From the NCBI GenBank assembly GCA_019914995.1, contig CM034137.1, positions 1,054,001 to 1,118,000 of the forward strand: DNA of 64,000 nucleotides, read 5' to 3'. The first letter of the stretch is position 1; each line of letters starts with the position of its first letter. The DNA comes from Acanthochlamys bracteata. Its lineage: Eukaryota > Streptophyta > Magnoliopsida > Pandanales > Velloziaceae. The notes beneath the pieces are model-generated. The model made no database searches and had not been told where the DNA came from. It saw only the letters and a list, made by a program, of their open reading frames with translations. Shown piece after piece: positions 48,891-62,107 of the stretch. The translations under genes and the position numbers were made by a program.

Positions 48891-51800
48891 TCATTCATAG
48901 AACAATATTGTGATGCAAATTTCTCAATATGATGAGAATTAAAGCGCCATTTCTCCAGTTAGCAATAGATTGCAGCTGCAAGCTGTTATTAACTTGTAAA
49001 ATTATCATGCAACAATAATAAAAATAACCTTGAACTCTAATGAGTTCCCTAGCCAAATTTAGCAATAACAACTGCAACCTGCCATAACTACAAGTATCTT
49101 TATTATAGTTCCTACGCAAAATAAGACCAGAGCTGCCACAAGAGAGGGCGGCAAGATTTTGCCTGCCAACCTGGGCAGTCGGTAAACTTGCATACAGACA
49201 GATTCCTACATGAATACATTTAATCACAATGCCAGGACACTCTGATACCATTCGTACATTGCTGTACACCGCGATGCAGGTTCAGTTCCAGAAGATGCTA
49301 GCTGTGCTGCTTACTTGGGGCACAAAGTTGGACAAACCTGACTAAAAACAAGCAGGTTCATCCTACAGCCACATCACAGGGCTGATGCATCCCTTTAAGC
49401 ACAGATAATATATACTCATGGAGACATGGGATCAGTGGATGAAACCATGTGAAGTTGAGTTTCCTCCATAACTGCATTTCTTCCTTCTTTAGTTGTTGAG
49501 TTACCTGTGCATTAGAAGGTATAGATAACTTGATGAATTAAAAACAGATTTAATGAACTATCACATCGCTGGTTGGTGCCTCAAATGAAGGAAGCAACCG
49601 ATACATTACCAAAGATGGCTCCTATTGAGGGCGGCGATGTAGTTCTCCTCAGATCTGAAAGTTAAAACTTGCAATCATGAGCAAAATCCTTTTATAAGGA
49701 ACAGTAGCATTCATCCTATAGAGAACAAAAGCTGTAAAATGGAATTTATAATTAAGAGCATTTAGGGAAGAAAGATAATGAAATAGATTCCAAGACAACT
49801 GTCAAATGAGAATCAAAGATAACGAATCACTATTGTAAAAGAAACTATTAGAATCAGTAGATGTATACAGAAATGGAACAACCACAGTATCACACACTAG
49901 TTCAATAATTTTTGTAATTTTTGCTTAAAAAGAAAGGAAATGCATGCAGTGGATATTCTTATAAGATTAGAAGTTCTAAGAAAAATATACACATGTATCC
50001 GGAAAGGTGCATACCAAAGGAATGATTTAGCCCTTTGACAGCATCAAAATTCTTGTATGTATAGCCAACAAAGCTCAAATCTTTTGGAGTAAGCATCATC
50101 TGCTTAAACATGTTTACAACAGAAAGTGGATTAATTTGAATGTGTCTGCATGAGAAATTACTATAACTAAAGAAGAATATTAGTATGAAACAGGGAAGAG
50201 CACAGATACACATAATCTGAAGGAAAAAACTACATAACAAGGCTATTCATGCTTGTCCTTCATTAAGACTGAGGTGTTACTTCATATGGTGTAAAAGGCA
50301 AATGGACATGCCTCAATTCTTTGTAAATGAGTACCCGCACTAAATAAGACCATTGACCATTTACTTCAACATCATAAAGCTCTAATGGCCTAGCTGTATA
50401 TCAATCACATAGGTATAGTCCAAGTATTATAATTGGAAGACCATGGATAAATCATTTCCACTTAATCCCTGTTATTTCTCTGAATTCTTTAAAATGTAAA
50501 AGGGATAAGAAATTAATTCATAATGAGCAAGTATTATCATTATCACCCGCAGACTTTACTTGTAATCATAAAAAAGCAACCAAGCCATGAATACAAAATA
50601 AGCACGAGAACTTCAAATAGTTTCAGTTGTGAAACTATACTAGAATTCGTCTTTTTAGCTCCTTTCTATGAATACTATCAATGTTGTGTTGCAGTTGAAC
50701 GAATTTGTTCTTAAATATTGTGTGGTGAAGCAGGCATGCATTATGCAAGGATTTGATTTACGTTGAAGTAGATTAAGTCATTACAGCCATAAATAAGCAC
50801 ATCCAACTCAAGTTCCAGGCTTTAGATTTAGAGGACTTTAAATTCAACTAGGGATACAAGGAACTAATGGCTTTTAGTGTAGGATGTAATTGGTTAAGTT
50901 TCACATTATTTCAACTTTCCCAAATACATTAACTATTGGAAGAAAGAGATATTTCTCAAGTTTATTCGAATTTACCATTTATATGAACAACTTCAGAAAA
51001 CTAAATTCCCTTGTCCCCCTATTTATAGCAAAAAGAGCTGTAGAAACCACTGAACTTTACCACTTTTGGCAGCTGTAAAATCTTCCTAGGATTTTGACTC
51101 TTTCTTCTTGTTGACAGTTTCTCATTCTTTTAATGTATAGATATTGTTTTAGCAGAGCAGTGTTACATGGAAATCGTCAACATACCAACAGAAAGTGACC
51201 ATTACATTATATGGAAAATCCACAAATAGAACATGCATCTGATGTTACTACACATGGTTATGGTTGCCTCTCCTAGTGGCTTGAAAACTAGCCACCAAGA
51301 GTATGTATTACAATAATAAATATAGGCTGGATAAGAAAGTGAAACTTAGTTGTATCTGGTTGTAAATGAAATATAAAAGGTAAAGTACCAACCTTCCTTG
51401 ATTGTCCAGAGCCGGTTCTTGCAGGTACAGGGGGTTCCAACTGCAATGAAAAGTATAATGACATCAAAATGAAATGCCTAAGATCCCTGAAACATGTGTT
51501 ACGTTTGAAGATGAAAACATTAAATATGAAACAAGGCCTAGACATTCTTAAGCGGGCTTCTACAAAATACATAAGCTTTTGCTTTCCATTTTCCACAAAC
51601 TAGAATTGCGTGCAAATCCACCTATCCTACCAAGTGTGACAAAAAACTTCTTCTCAGTCCTAAATAAACTTTTCAAGTTAAAAAAACAGAAACGAACATC
51701 AAATAGAAGGAACGGTGCTTGACTTAGAAGAAAAGAGGTTCATGACAGGTTTCTTTCAATGTTTTCTAACTTCTACAAATAAATGAAACTTTTGCCTTCT

Positions 51801-53064
51801 TTTTGTTATAGAAACCAATAATTGTTAATCATCTCCACAAATGATCTGCATGTACACTAAGGGTACCAAAATGGTTGCCTATTTACAGTAACAATTCAAT
51901 TATTGATGGAAAATTCAACAAAATTCAATTAGCAAAAAAGAAATCTTCTAAAAAGTATATTCAACAACCGTATATTTTAACAATATGGAACAACTAAAAA
52001 ATCATGCTAAGATCAACATTCAGTGGAAATTTGCATTTATGTAAAACATCCAGTTCAATTCCAAGCACATAATTAAAGATTTCCAGCTGAGAGCCAATTA
52101 ACTTTGCAATCATTCATAGTCGCATTCCTTCTAGAAAGTCACAGTTGTCAGTCCATACACCTTTGCTTTGCATTCAGTGACATCCAAATCTAATCTACCA
52201 TCTTGCGTGTTTCATTTGTTGAGAAAGAATCACAATAGATTACAAGAAGCATGTCATTGTAAGTAATAACTAATGGCACACTTGATGAAGGCACATCAAC
52301 TCATCTGAATGCAAGTTGGGCTTTTAGGGACAGGAGCAGTAATTAACACGTTTAATGATATAAGTGAACATCATCTAAGAGCTCAAGAAATGTTAGCAAG
52401 GACGTTAAAAGTTTAGGCTCTTTAGATGCATGGAAACATTGGCGCACATCAACGCGTCTCACAAGGTAGGCCAGCAGAAAATTTGATTGGACCATATCAA
52501 TACTGTAGGTAGAGAACCATACCTCATCAAATTTCAGAAAGTTTTGGGTGTCAAGCTCATCATTGACTTCTGGTTTAAATGCAGCCTCCTTTTCATAGAG
52601 CGTATCCCAAACAACATCTCTGAACCAAGGATGAGCCTGAAAAAAAAAGTTGCAGTGCAATCGACGATCAAATAATATGTTCAGTAAGGAATTCACTATA
52701 ATAAACAAAGTACCTTTATTTGGTCAGCCCCTAAACTGCCTAATCTGTGCTCAACATCACATAATAACCTACAGATGAGATCTTTGGCCTCAGGTGACAA
52801 CCGCACTTCTTCTGGAAATTTTAAATGATTTCGCCAGTGCACTATCTAGTGATCCAACAATAGAAGGTTAGCATATCAAGTAAGAGTAAACTTCAAGCTC
52901 TTACAATTAATTACATACAGATGAGTATATGCGTACTGACCAGAACCCCAGCATGCAAGAAAATTGGAAATGACAGCAGAAGCAGATATTCTTAAAGGTA
53001 AATTTTCACATATTCGTTCTTAAAGCATCTACGATCAAGTGACTCTAGCCCCAAAGCTCAAGCC

Positions 53065-53120
53065 ACTCCCCTACCACAAGGCTTAGAATGCAACTCCCCT
53101 ACCACAAGGCCTAGAATGCA
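53065..53120. repeat. 28-bp tandem duplication in an NDR kinase intron
   Basis: Two adjacent 28-base copies (53065-53092 and 53093-53120) containing ACTCCCCTACCACAAGGC differ at one base. They lie in the intron between exons 53567-53484 and 52845-52714. Confidence 0.85.
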
Positions 53121-54468
53121 CCCTTGATTGGCTAGAGTTACTAGAGCTGACATCGCGATCACTTTTATCATGGAGAAAAGTTCCTGGAGTATTTCTATTA
53201 GCCCAAGTAGTAACACTTTCACAGGCAGCATGGCGCTATTATGCTAACAAGGACTGTCATGTAGAACTACTACGCTTAAACTGCAATGAAATGACGAAAT
53301 GAAAACTGACAGTTTACAATCAATCCTTGAGCTTTAATTAGTTTCAGGCCGAGTCTCATAAGAATGGGAAAAGAAATAAACAAATCAGAAAATCACAAGG
53401 GTGCAGAGAAACCACCTATTGCAAAAAAAAAAAAAAACAAGAAGTCACAGAGATTGACTAAACTAACACAATAATGAACAAACCTTTCGACATGTCGTTG
53501 GGGATCATCTGAATAAAATGGAGGATAACCAACCAACATCTCGTACATTATTGCACCTAGTGACCACCTGTAAGCCAATATAAGAGATGCTCAGTCAAAT
53601 GTTTGTTTCTTCAGATATCTTTTACTATATTTAAGATCTTTTGACAGACAAAATTGCTACCATATTAAAATCTTTTGTAGTTTCATTCATGTACTTGATT
53701 AATATTCCACAATAATCTTGATGGTACTTTAGTGACATTAATTGAGTTATTTATGCTATATTCAGAAAGCCATTACCTTTCTAGAGTTAAAATACATCAT
53801 ATGAAAGTTGACAGAACTTGCAGCACGAAAAAAACCTATCCTTTCATGAATAAAAAACACAAATAGAACACAGCTGGCTTGCTACAAAAGTTATCATTGC
53901 ACTCCGAAAAAGGTCTATCAGCTTTGTTGAGTCCTTAAACAGCAATAGGACAATGTGAGCAGGTGATCACTCATATCATAGAAATATGCATCAGAAAATC
54001 CTTTACAAACCAGTCACACTCCATGCCATATCCCTTCTTCAGCAATACTTCTGGTGCAATGTAATCTGGCGTTCCAACAGTTGAATATGCCTGAAACCAT
54101 GTTTATGAAAGCGATCACTCAAACTGATGCATGGAAACATGAGATAGAGAAACCAGTAAAGAAGAAGTTCCACCAGTTTCCTCCTGTTCTTTTGCCAGTG
54201 CTGAAGCTGTTCACGAGGGTTCTTCCACCTACTTCCTCCATTCCCATCTGAGAAGCCCCCATCAATGTCCATTGATTCCCTCAGGTCTTCATCCTTCAGG
54301 GGCTCATTTTCATTTAAGGTAGATAGAGTTCTTGTGTCAATTGGCTTGCATAAACCGAAATCTGATAGCTTCATATGACCATATTTATCCAGAAGAAGAT
54401 TGTCTGGCTTAATATCTCTGGAATATGTTAAGACAAGATTGAAAAGAGCATCATGGTCAATGCAGTTA

Positions 54469-54762
<294 letters not shown>

Positions 54763-55009
54763 CTACAAAATAAGCCCAATGAGAGATTTTTTTTTTTTTG
54801 TGGAAATTCAGAACATGAGTAAAAAAGTGAGCAAAGAATTTCTTATTGAATGGTTAAAAAAGGACCACTAACACTCTAGCTACAAGTTGTAACATGAAAT
54901 CCATGAGAGTCACAAAGCAAAGTCAACTTTCTCGAGCACTATAATTTTGTCTTACAAATGTTGAACAAAATGTATAAAAGAGATGGGTTAACTACTCAAT
55001 TTATTTAAC

Positions 55010-55560
55010 AAAAAAGTGTGTAGCTCAAGTGCACCACATAGAGTTTGAATCCTAAAATCTCTACAATTTGAAGGTGCTACAGGTATTTCTTTTATGCAGT
55101 GCTTCCCTTGACCTATTAAATTTTTTAAGAGTCTAATATCATGAGTAAACTAAGTCGGTCTATAAATGGCTCCTGGTTTAAGTCTTAGCTTAAAAAGTAA
55201 CTTCTCATACTTACCACCAAAGTAAAGTGCATCCTAGGTTTCAAGTGCTGATTATTGCCCACCAACAAGGCTAACCTATGTTCACAAGACTCTCCAAATT
55301 ATAGTTGTTAGTGTCTGCACATTCTAGCCTGGTACTACAATGAAATCCAAAATTGCACACAACACGCAAGACAAAAATATTGATAAATAAATTTGAATTA
55401 TATTAAAAAAAGTACCAGAATTAGATTATATGAATCATGCAAAGAACCCAAGCGTTGGATGGTCACCATATCCCCTTTTCAAAGGGAGAATGTGGGTTCA
55501 GTCCCGGCATCGCCTGACTACTAAAATATTATATAAATTGCTTAATCTGTTAATTTTAAC
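55010..55560. repeat. Possible tRNA-derived SINE fragments in an NDR kinase intron
   Basis: Two stretches carry sequences like the internal promoter boxes of tRNA genes: TAGCTCAAGTG followed by GAGTTTGAATCC (about 55021-55053), and GGATGGTCACC with GTGGGTTCAGTCCC downstream (about 55457-55505). Neither folds into a full tRNA that I can see, and the A-B spacing in the first is short. Decayed SINEs would explain them; chance is also possible. Confidence 0.3.
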
Positions 55561-55860
55561 CTTGTAAAAGCAACAAATATCCGCTTTCACTTATGTGTAA
55601 TGCTTAAGCTATTCATACAAAGGTGTTCGCGGCAGTAGCTATCAATATAAAGAAATTTAACAAGTAGAGTGTAAAATAAAAGAATTCCACAAATGCAATA
55701 GAAACAAATGATATACATAAACAAAATAGATAAATAAATAGATAAAAGTAAAAGTAGAGTGTGAAGAACATTTTACCTGGCCCCTACTCAACATATCCGA
55801 CTTCTTTAGCTTTTTCATTGCATAAATATTGCCAGAAGATTTTTCACTGCAAAGTCTAAC

Positions 55861-58569
55861 CTGCATAATGATCCACACCAAGTACTGTCAACTATCAAGT
55901 CTCATGTATAGCTTTGAGTTCAAATTGGAAATACACATACATAAAAACAAGTACTCATAATGTAAGCAAAAACGATCTTATACCTAAAGAGAAGATTAGA
56001 AAAGATAATAGAAAGCAACTAAAAATCCAATTAAAACTGTTGCAAAATAAAGAAACTGGTTACTATAGATTAACTTGATTATGTGCACATGTATCATAAA
56101 TCATGAAGATAGGAAAAGAATACACACCTTTTGCACTCTGAAATGAAGTCAAAGACCAATATGAAATGCTATCTACCAAGGCTAACAAGTTGGGGCTAAT
56201 GAGTTGTGCGGCTGGCCCTATTGTGTGCAAATTCCATAAGAGTTCAACTAGACCGATCATGATGGGACCACTAAAATTGTCCGTATTTGCGTCCATACAA
56301 GCATTAGAATAGTTCTAATGACACAACGACATTTGTCAAAACAATGATGGATGGTCCAGATCCATTTAAATGCTGGAAATGATGGCATCACTTTAACGGT
56401 GGTTGAAAAGCACATGTCATTTAGGGCTACCAACAAAAACAAACATTTTACCACTTCAACCAAGTATGCATTCCTATAATGCTTGATACTACTCCTTTTT
56501 TGAATGGGTCCAAATGCCATCAACCAACATTAAAATTCTAACCTTCTATTTTTTGAGGTTAAATAGAAAAGGCAGAAGCTATGACCCTCTGAAACAAATC
56601 AACAGGACAATTTCTCATGCTTTTAAGAGATTGCCTTACATGGAACTTTTTCTGTAAATTATTCAGTAAAATTGATTCTCATGAAACTGTAGCATTTTGC
56701 TAAGCCAACTATTCATTAGAATATTCTAAAATGGTAACTGTTTGTTGCTTCTCTCCACATAATTTGATTTACATGTGCGACATATTATTTGCGTTGATTT
56801 CTAGAAAGGTATCCAATGGTCTAATTAACTATTACATGCACAAAATACTCACTTTCCTTTATGATTCTAGGAAAGCAGACAATTGCACCTTATATTGATC
56901 ATTTCAAATAAATGGGTAGCAATCACTGATTGTAAATCCCACCATTAAAAAAAAGAAAAGCTTGGGTAAGGTTTGGTTAGATTGCTGGTAACTTCTGATT
57001 AGATTGCTGGTATTGCCCATTAACATTGCCAACTATTGCATTGGAACTTTTGCTCTTTTTCCACTCACAGTTTAGCGTTTTTAAAAACTATTTGATTAGA
57101 AACCTTCAGAGTTAAAACATAAGATCACCTTCCTCGTTTGAAGAAACCCTCAACAATCTCAAATACCTAGAAGGCAATCCCAGAAATTCACTGTTTGTAG
57201 CTGCTATAGGTTCGCCATAACTAAATGCTAAGTGTTGATCAACAATCATCTCTGGAAACTGATGCACCAATTCAATGCAAGTGGTAAGCATAGCTAGCCT
57301 TTGAAAGTGCCACCTTACATCTAACACTCTTGATTATCCAGTTTGTCAAGGGTACATAGCATTGACACTAGGACACAACCTAAAGTTACTAAACTTAGTA
57401 TTATCCAAAGTTAATAATTACCTCTAATTTAAGTATTCGTATCATCTACTCTAAATTTTAACTAGTATACATCCCTAATACCATATTAGAACTCCCGTAT
57501 AGGATCTTCTCTAATAGAAAACCAGAAGTGTCAAACAAGGATCCCCTATCCTATCCAAATCTAAGTGCCCGACATGTGTATGGCCAAATATGCGTCCAAG
57601 TAAAATAGATTGTAAGGAATGCTACTTAAAAAATAACAGAAGCAGAAGCTTTATCTTTAACTCCCAAATAGAAATAGCTACTTATCCGTCACCGGATGCT
57701 GATTTACCGTCCAAATTTGGGAGCTAACTAAGAACATATAGGTTTTTTGAGAGGCACTATTAATCTTTTTTGAATTTGCCCCCCGAATGGAAATGAAAAC
57801 AATACATTTATAGTCATCCACACCATCTCGGAATACTCCTATAATCCCTCTCTTGTGTAATCTGTAGTTCAAACGTAGTCTACTTTGAAGTCAGTACTTT
57901 GCTTTGTTCTGGCAGGCTAATTTCAAATTTCACTTAAGTCATCAGATTGGAGCAACTTGATGGTCATGATGTTTAGGTATTAACTACTAGAGAGAGCAAA
58001 CCTCACACCACAAGGGTAAAGTGGACGTGTTTGCAGCTAATCTACCGCACATCTTTCTTGTATAGCCCAATGAGGGTGTAACTTGCATGTATTGCAGTAG
58101 CTCATTCCCAAGAAATCTGTAGCCTCTCTAAAAGTGGCAAGGTTTCAATTTGAATCAAATGCATGTCCTGATTATTAATTAATTAAATTAAAAAATAGAA
58201 ATGGTCATCAACAGTTAGATACGTGCTAGTTCTGTGCTAAACGATAATGCCAGAAAAATGGCATAAATTCAACAACATGATGCTATATAGGCAACTAACT
58301 TCCAGTGGCTTACTCCTTAGCTATTATAATTCAACAGACTAATTCCTCCAGATTACAATTGAAGCTCGAAAACATTGGATTTGGACATCTCAGTAAAACA
58401 AAAGTAAGAAAACTTATAAATTGATAGAATTAAGAGAAATACAGAGCTGACTGCATCCCAGTGAGCAAATTCAGAAACTGTCCCACGTAAGCTCACACAT
58501 TAAGAGAAAAGAGTAAATTAATAAACCTACATTATCCTATAAATAGATACAGAAGATAGGTGTTTAAAC
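55861..58569. other. Long intron 2 of the NDR kinase gene
   Basis: This 2.7-kb intron separates the exon ending in GRGAFGE from the exon starting VRLCSEK. Short open frames occur on both strands (for example around 56100-56520 and 57110-57330), but I recognise no protein in them. It may hold old transposon remnants. Confidence 0.6.
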
Positions 58570-59950
58570 CTCTCCAAAAGCTCCTCTACCAATAATTGCC
58601 AGGAGCTCGAAGTCATCAACACAGATCTTATGCCTCTTAAGTCGCATGTACTCCGTCTCCTTGCGTTCTAGATCCTTAATCAAGTTCATTTGCTCCTCCT
58701 CAGAAACATGTGAAGAAGCTAATTTCCTCTCTAGCACCCAACGTCTGCAAAGATAACAGACTGTGTTAGCCAATAAAAGAAACAAAAATTGAAACAAATA
58801 CACGATGACATTATGAGCAAGAACATGTAACATATGAGAAAGAAAAGTCTCAATACCAATCCTTGCGAAACTGATGATACTGCTTCATATTAATTGGTAC
58901 GTGAATTAAGTCTTATCCCGGGATATCCTAATTTACTCCAGCTTGGTCACAACTTCACGTGACACTTTTTAGGGGTAAAAAATTGTGATTGAGGTTGCTA
59001 GAGTATAATTTGGCTCTCGATAGTAAGCTAGATCAACACAATGGATCATACCACAATGTGAACCTCACTAACTGATGTTGCAGCACAATGGATCTAATAT
59101 AGAGTCTTACTGCTTCAACAAGATCCAGCAGTACTTGATCAAAATTAGCATTGCCAAATTGCATATCTTTTTATATTTGCATGAATAAGTTTGGTCCAAC
59201 TTATACTGGCCAAGGAACATATGTAGCTAAGCACTAAACTTCCGGTGAGCTCACTGTCCTATAAACAGCTAAGACAGAATGTAATCCAGAACTAAATAAC
59301 TTCACGAATTAGCCTTAGCACTAAATCCGGTCCATCATACCACAATGTGAACCTCCAGAATCAGATTCTTTCACCGGCTTGACAAAAGGCAGAGACTCCA
59401 ACTGCCAACTTATGATCAGCTCCTCAAAAGGAAAAACAAATAACTGAATACCTCAAACTAAGCTCTAAAATCTAGAAAACGTGAAGATATGGATGTCAGG
59501 ATTCCGATCGTTTTCTCCACGCACAGAAACATTTACTCAACAACTGAACTACTACAATGTGCAGCTACATAGGTCTCGATTCTGATCATTTCTTCACATC
59601 ACAGATACCATATTAAAAAGACAAAAATCGTAGGAAACAGGACAGGAGCTAGGAGACTGATTTCGATCTTTTACCAACTGATGAGATCGAGAGAAGAAAC
59701 TTAGAAAAGAGATCTGGAGAACAAACCTCTCTTTGCGTTCCTGAATGTTCTTCATGTGCGCACGGTAATGGTTCTCGATGAACTGTTTCGCGGCCGCCAC
59801 TCGCTCCATCGTCAAGCTCGATCCAAGTAGCTCTTCTTCCACCTCTTCCTCCGCCGCCTCTCCTCCTCCTCCTCCTCCGCCACCGTTCTCCATATCCACG
59901 TCTCCTTCCTCTCCTCCTCCGGCTCCTCCCTCTCTAATCTCTCTATCCAT

Positions 59951-60250
59951 CTCTCTCTCTCTCTCTCCTTTTTTTTCTTCTCTCTTCTTTCTGTCTCTTT
60001 GTTTTCACTGAGTTCTGAGTTGGTTTCGCTCTCCTGGCGTTGGTGTGTATATATATTTGGTTATAAGTGTTTATTCATAATAATAATATTTGTAGCTAAA
60101 TTTAGAGTTATATAAGAAAACAATACAAAATTAAACAAATCAATTTGTGTAGAAAATAACAAAGGATGGAGTTCAAGAAACGCGCGAGAGGGAAAAGAGT
60201 GGGCCCACTTGCAACAAGTACTTGTTACGCAGTTTAAAGTCTGGACAAAA
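59951..60250 (-). promoter_or_regulatory. 5' leader and promoter of the NDR kinase gene
   Basis: Just upstream of the ATG the transcript would carry a purine-rich leader with an uninterrupted GA repeat (CT on the plus strand, about 59951-59969). At 60199-60208 lies GTGGGCCCAC, a perfect palindrome that joins two site II boxes back to back. The distance of about 250 bases to the ATG suits a core promoter element. Confidence 0.5.
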
Positions 60251-60259
60251 TAAGTGATG

Positions 60260-62107
60260 CAATTAACTATACTGAAACTGTAACGCTTCCATGTTCGCAG
60301 AACAGTTATTTTATTTTATTTTTTAAAATTTTTTATTTTTAATAATATTTAGAATATTTTTAAAAGATTTTTTAAGAAATGTTGATTTTGCTACTTTATC
60401 AGAGGATCAGATGAACACAAATGATCTGAAATATGAGTCTTTCAGAATCTCAAGTTCTGCATATTACTGTTTCTCTTAAGAAGAAATAATTGGAAAACGA
60501 GATAGTTCTGTAATGTGACAAGAATTAATAAAATGTCGAGTACTAAATTCCAGCAGGTATTAGAATTAATTAAGAAAAAATCCAGCTAATATAGCAGACA
60601 ACTCTTCTCCATAGATATGGTGCAGGATTTTTTATTAATTTAAATTTTTATTTGGTGTGTGTTTAAGAATCCTATGATCATGGACTGGTCTGCTGCTACA
60701 GAAATCAATACTGTAATTCCAAACAAGGAGAGTGTGCCTGACAAAAAAAAAAGAAGACGCCTGACAAATTGCCTCCAGTAAATTCAAGTGCTTCTATAAA
60801 CGTAGTTTTCATGAAGCACCAATTGTTTATTTGATGAAGAATCCTATTGTTTTCATCTTTGTTCACAAGTCATGTCATCAAAGTAGGTACCATGAATTTT
60901 CTTGAACTTTCCTCCCTGTGTTGGAGTCGCTGCGTTGAGTACCTGGGTCCATCGTCATATAACATGACTTTTTCTGGAGGGTGGTTTGATTTCAAGTACA
61001 AGAATTTTACCTGCTTAAACAAAAGAATGAAAACCGTCCAATCTGGGCAATTAATGGACACTCATATCTATGGAGCAATTCAAACATTGATGGGGTGAAT
61101 TTGATTCATTGTAATTATCTGCCATTTCTCAGCAGGTTATAAGGTAAAAAGACACTGGTGGCCCATAAAAGCAATTGGTAAATTGGCAGCCAGAAACTTC
61201 CAATGGAAAAGCAGCTTTCTTTATAGACGCAGGTATTTCCATGTGAAACCGATAACTTACTTCGGAAATGTAGCAGTAGGTCATTGCATGCATTGTCTCA
61301 CTTCAATACCATGCAAAAACCGACAGCTTTTGCAGCAGAAATTCTGCTGAGCAAACACAACAAAGTGAAGCAAGAATCATGTGGCAGAAACAAAATCAAC
61401 AAACCCTTCAAATAGCTAGAAGAGTTTCAATTCCAAACATTGGCTTTGATTGAGCTGGAAGGACACCTGAGAGATCGATTTATTGCTATTCATAGCCTGC
61501 TGAGAAAATTCAGGACAACTCTTGCTTCAAAAGTCGGCTTTTTTAAACCTGTTGCTAAAAGAAGAAGAAACAAGTTCAACATGGGAATTTATCATCTGCA
61601 TAAGAAACATAACAAAAAAAAACACCTTTGAAGTAACGCTCGAGATATTTTGAGCTGGCTACCAAAATTTCATATCTCTATATCGCATAATAAAAGTATA
61701 TACATCAAAAGTTATACACATGAGAGAATGAAATTGCGATCATAACTTTGTAATATTATCTTCAGAAGTAATGTACAATTTGATGATGACTCCTTTATTA
61801 ACAGATTACATATTGACAGGGATATAGACAGAAGCAAACAATGTTATGTCATGTTGATAACTCCATACCAAATTTTACTCCAGCTCTATCTTGCTGTCCT
61901 TGCTTCTTAGGCATCAGCAGATTTGGCACAAGACTTGAACTTCACGTTCCATGATCTATCTTCTTGCTTTCTTCAACAAATTGGAATGTAAAAATATAAC
62001 TAAGTAGAATTCCATGAGCTTTTTTTGCATGGTAAAACAACCTTGAACCAATCGTGAGCAAGGAAAACGCACAACCTTCTATCCACCATTTCCTTAACTT
62101 TTAGTCG
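60260..62107. other. Intergenic region
   Basis: An AT-rich patch lies at about 60305-60380. No gene is recognised. The part from about 61680 to 62107 is probably the 3' UTR of the U-box kinase gene. A 63-codon plus-strand frame at 61440-61631 ending in a Lys/Arg-rich stretch has no recognisable homology. Confidence 0.55.

Noticed and set aside
55490..55520. tRNA gene suggested by GGGTTCAGTCCC
   Set aside because: No acceptor stem, anticodon arm or cloverleaf could be built around it.
57112..57327. 71-codon minus-strand frame in NDR intron 2 resembling leucine-rich sequence
   Set aside because: Too short and without a repeat pattern; it falls inside an intron of the same-strand gene.
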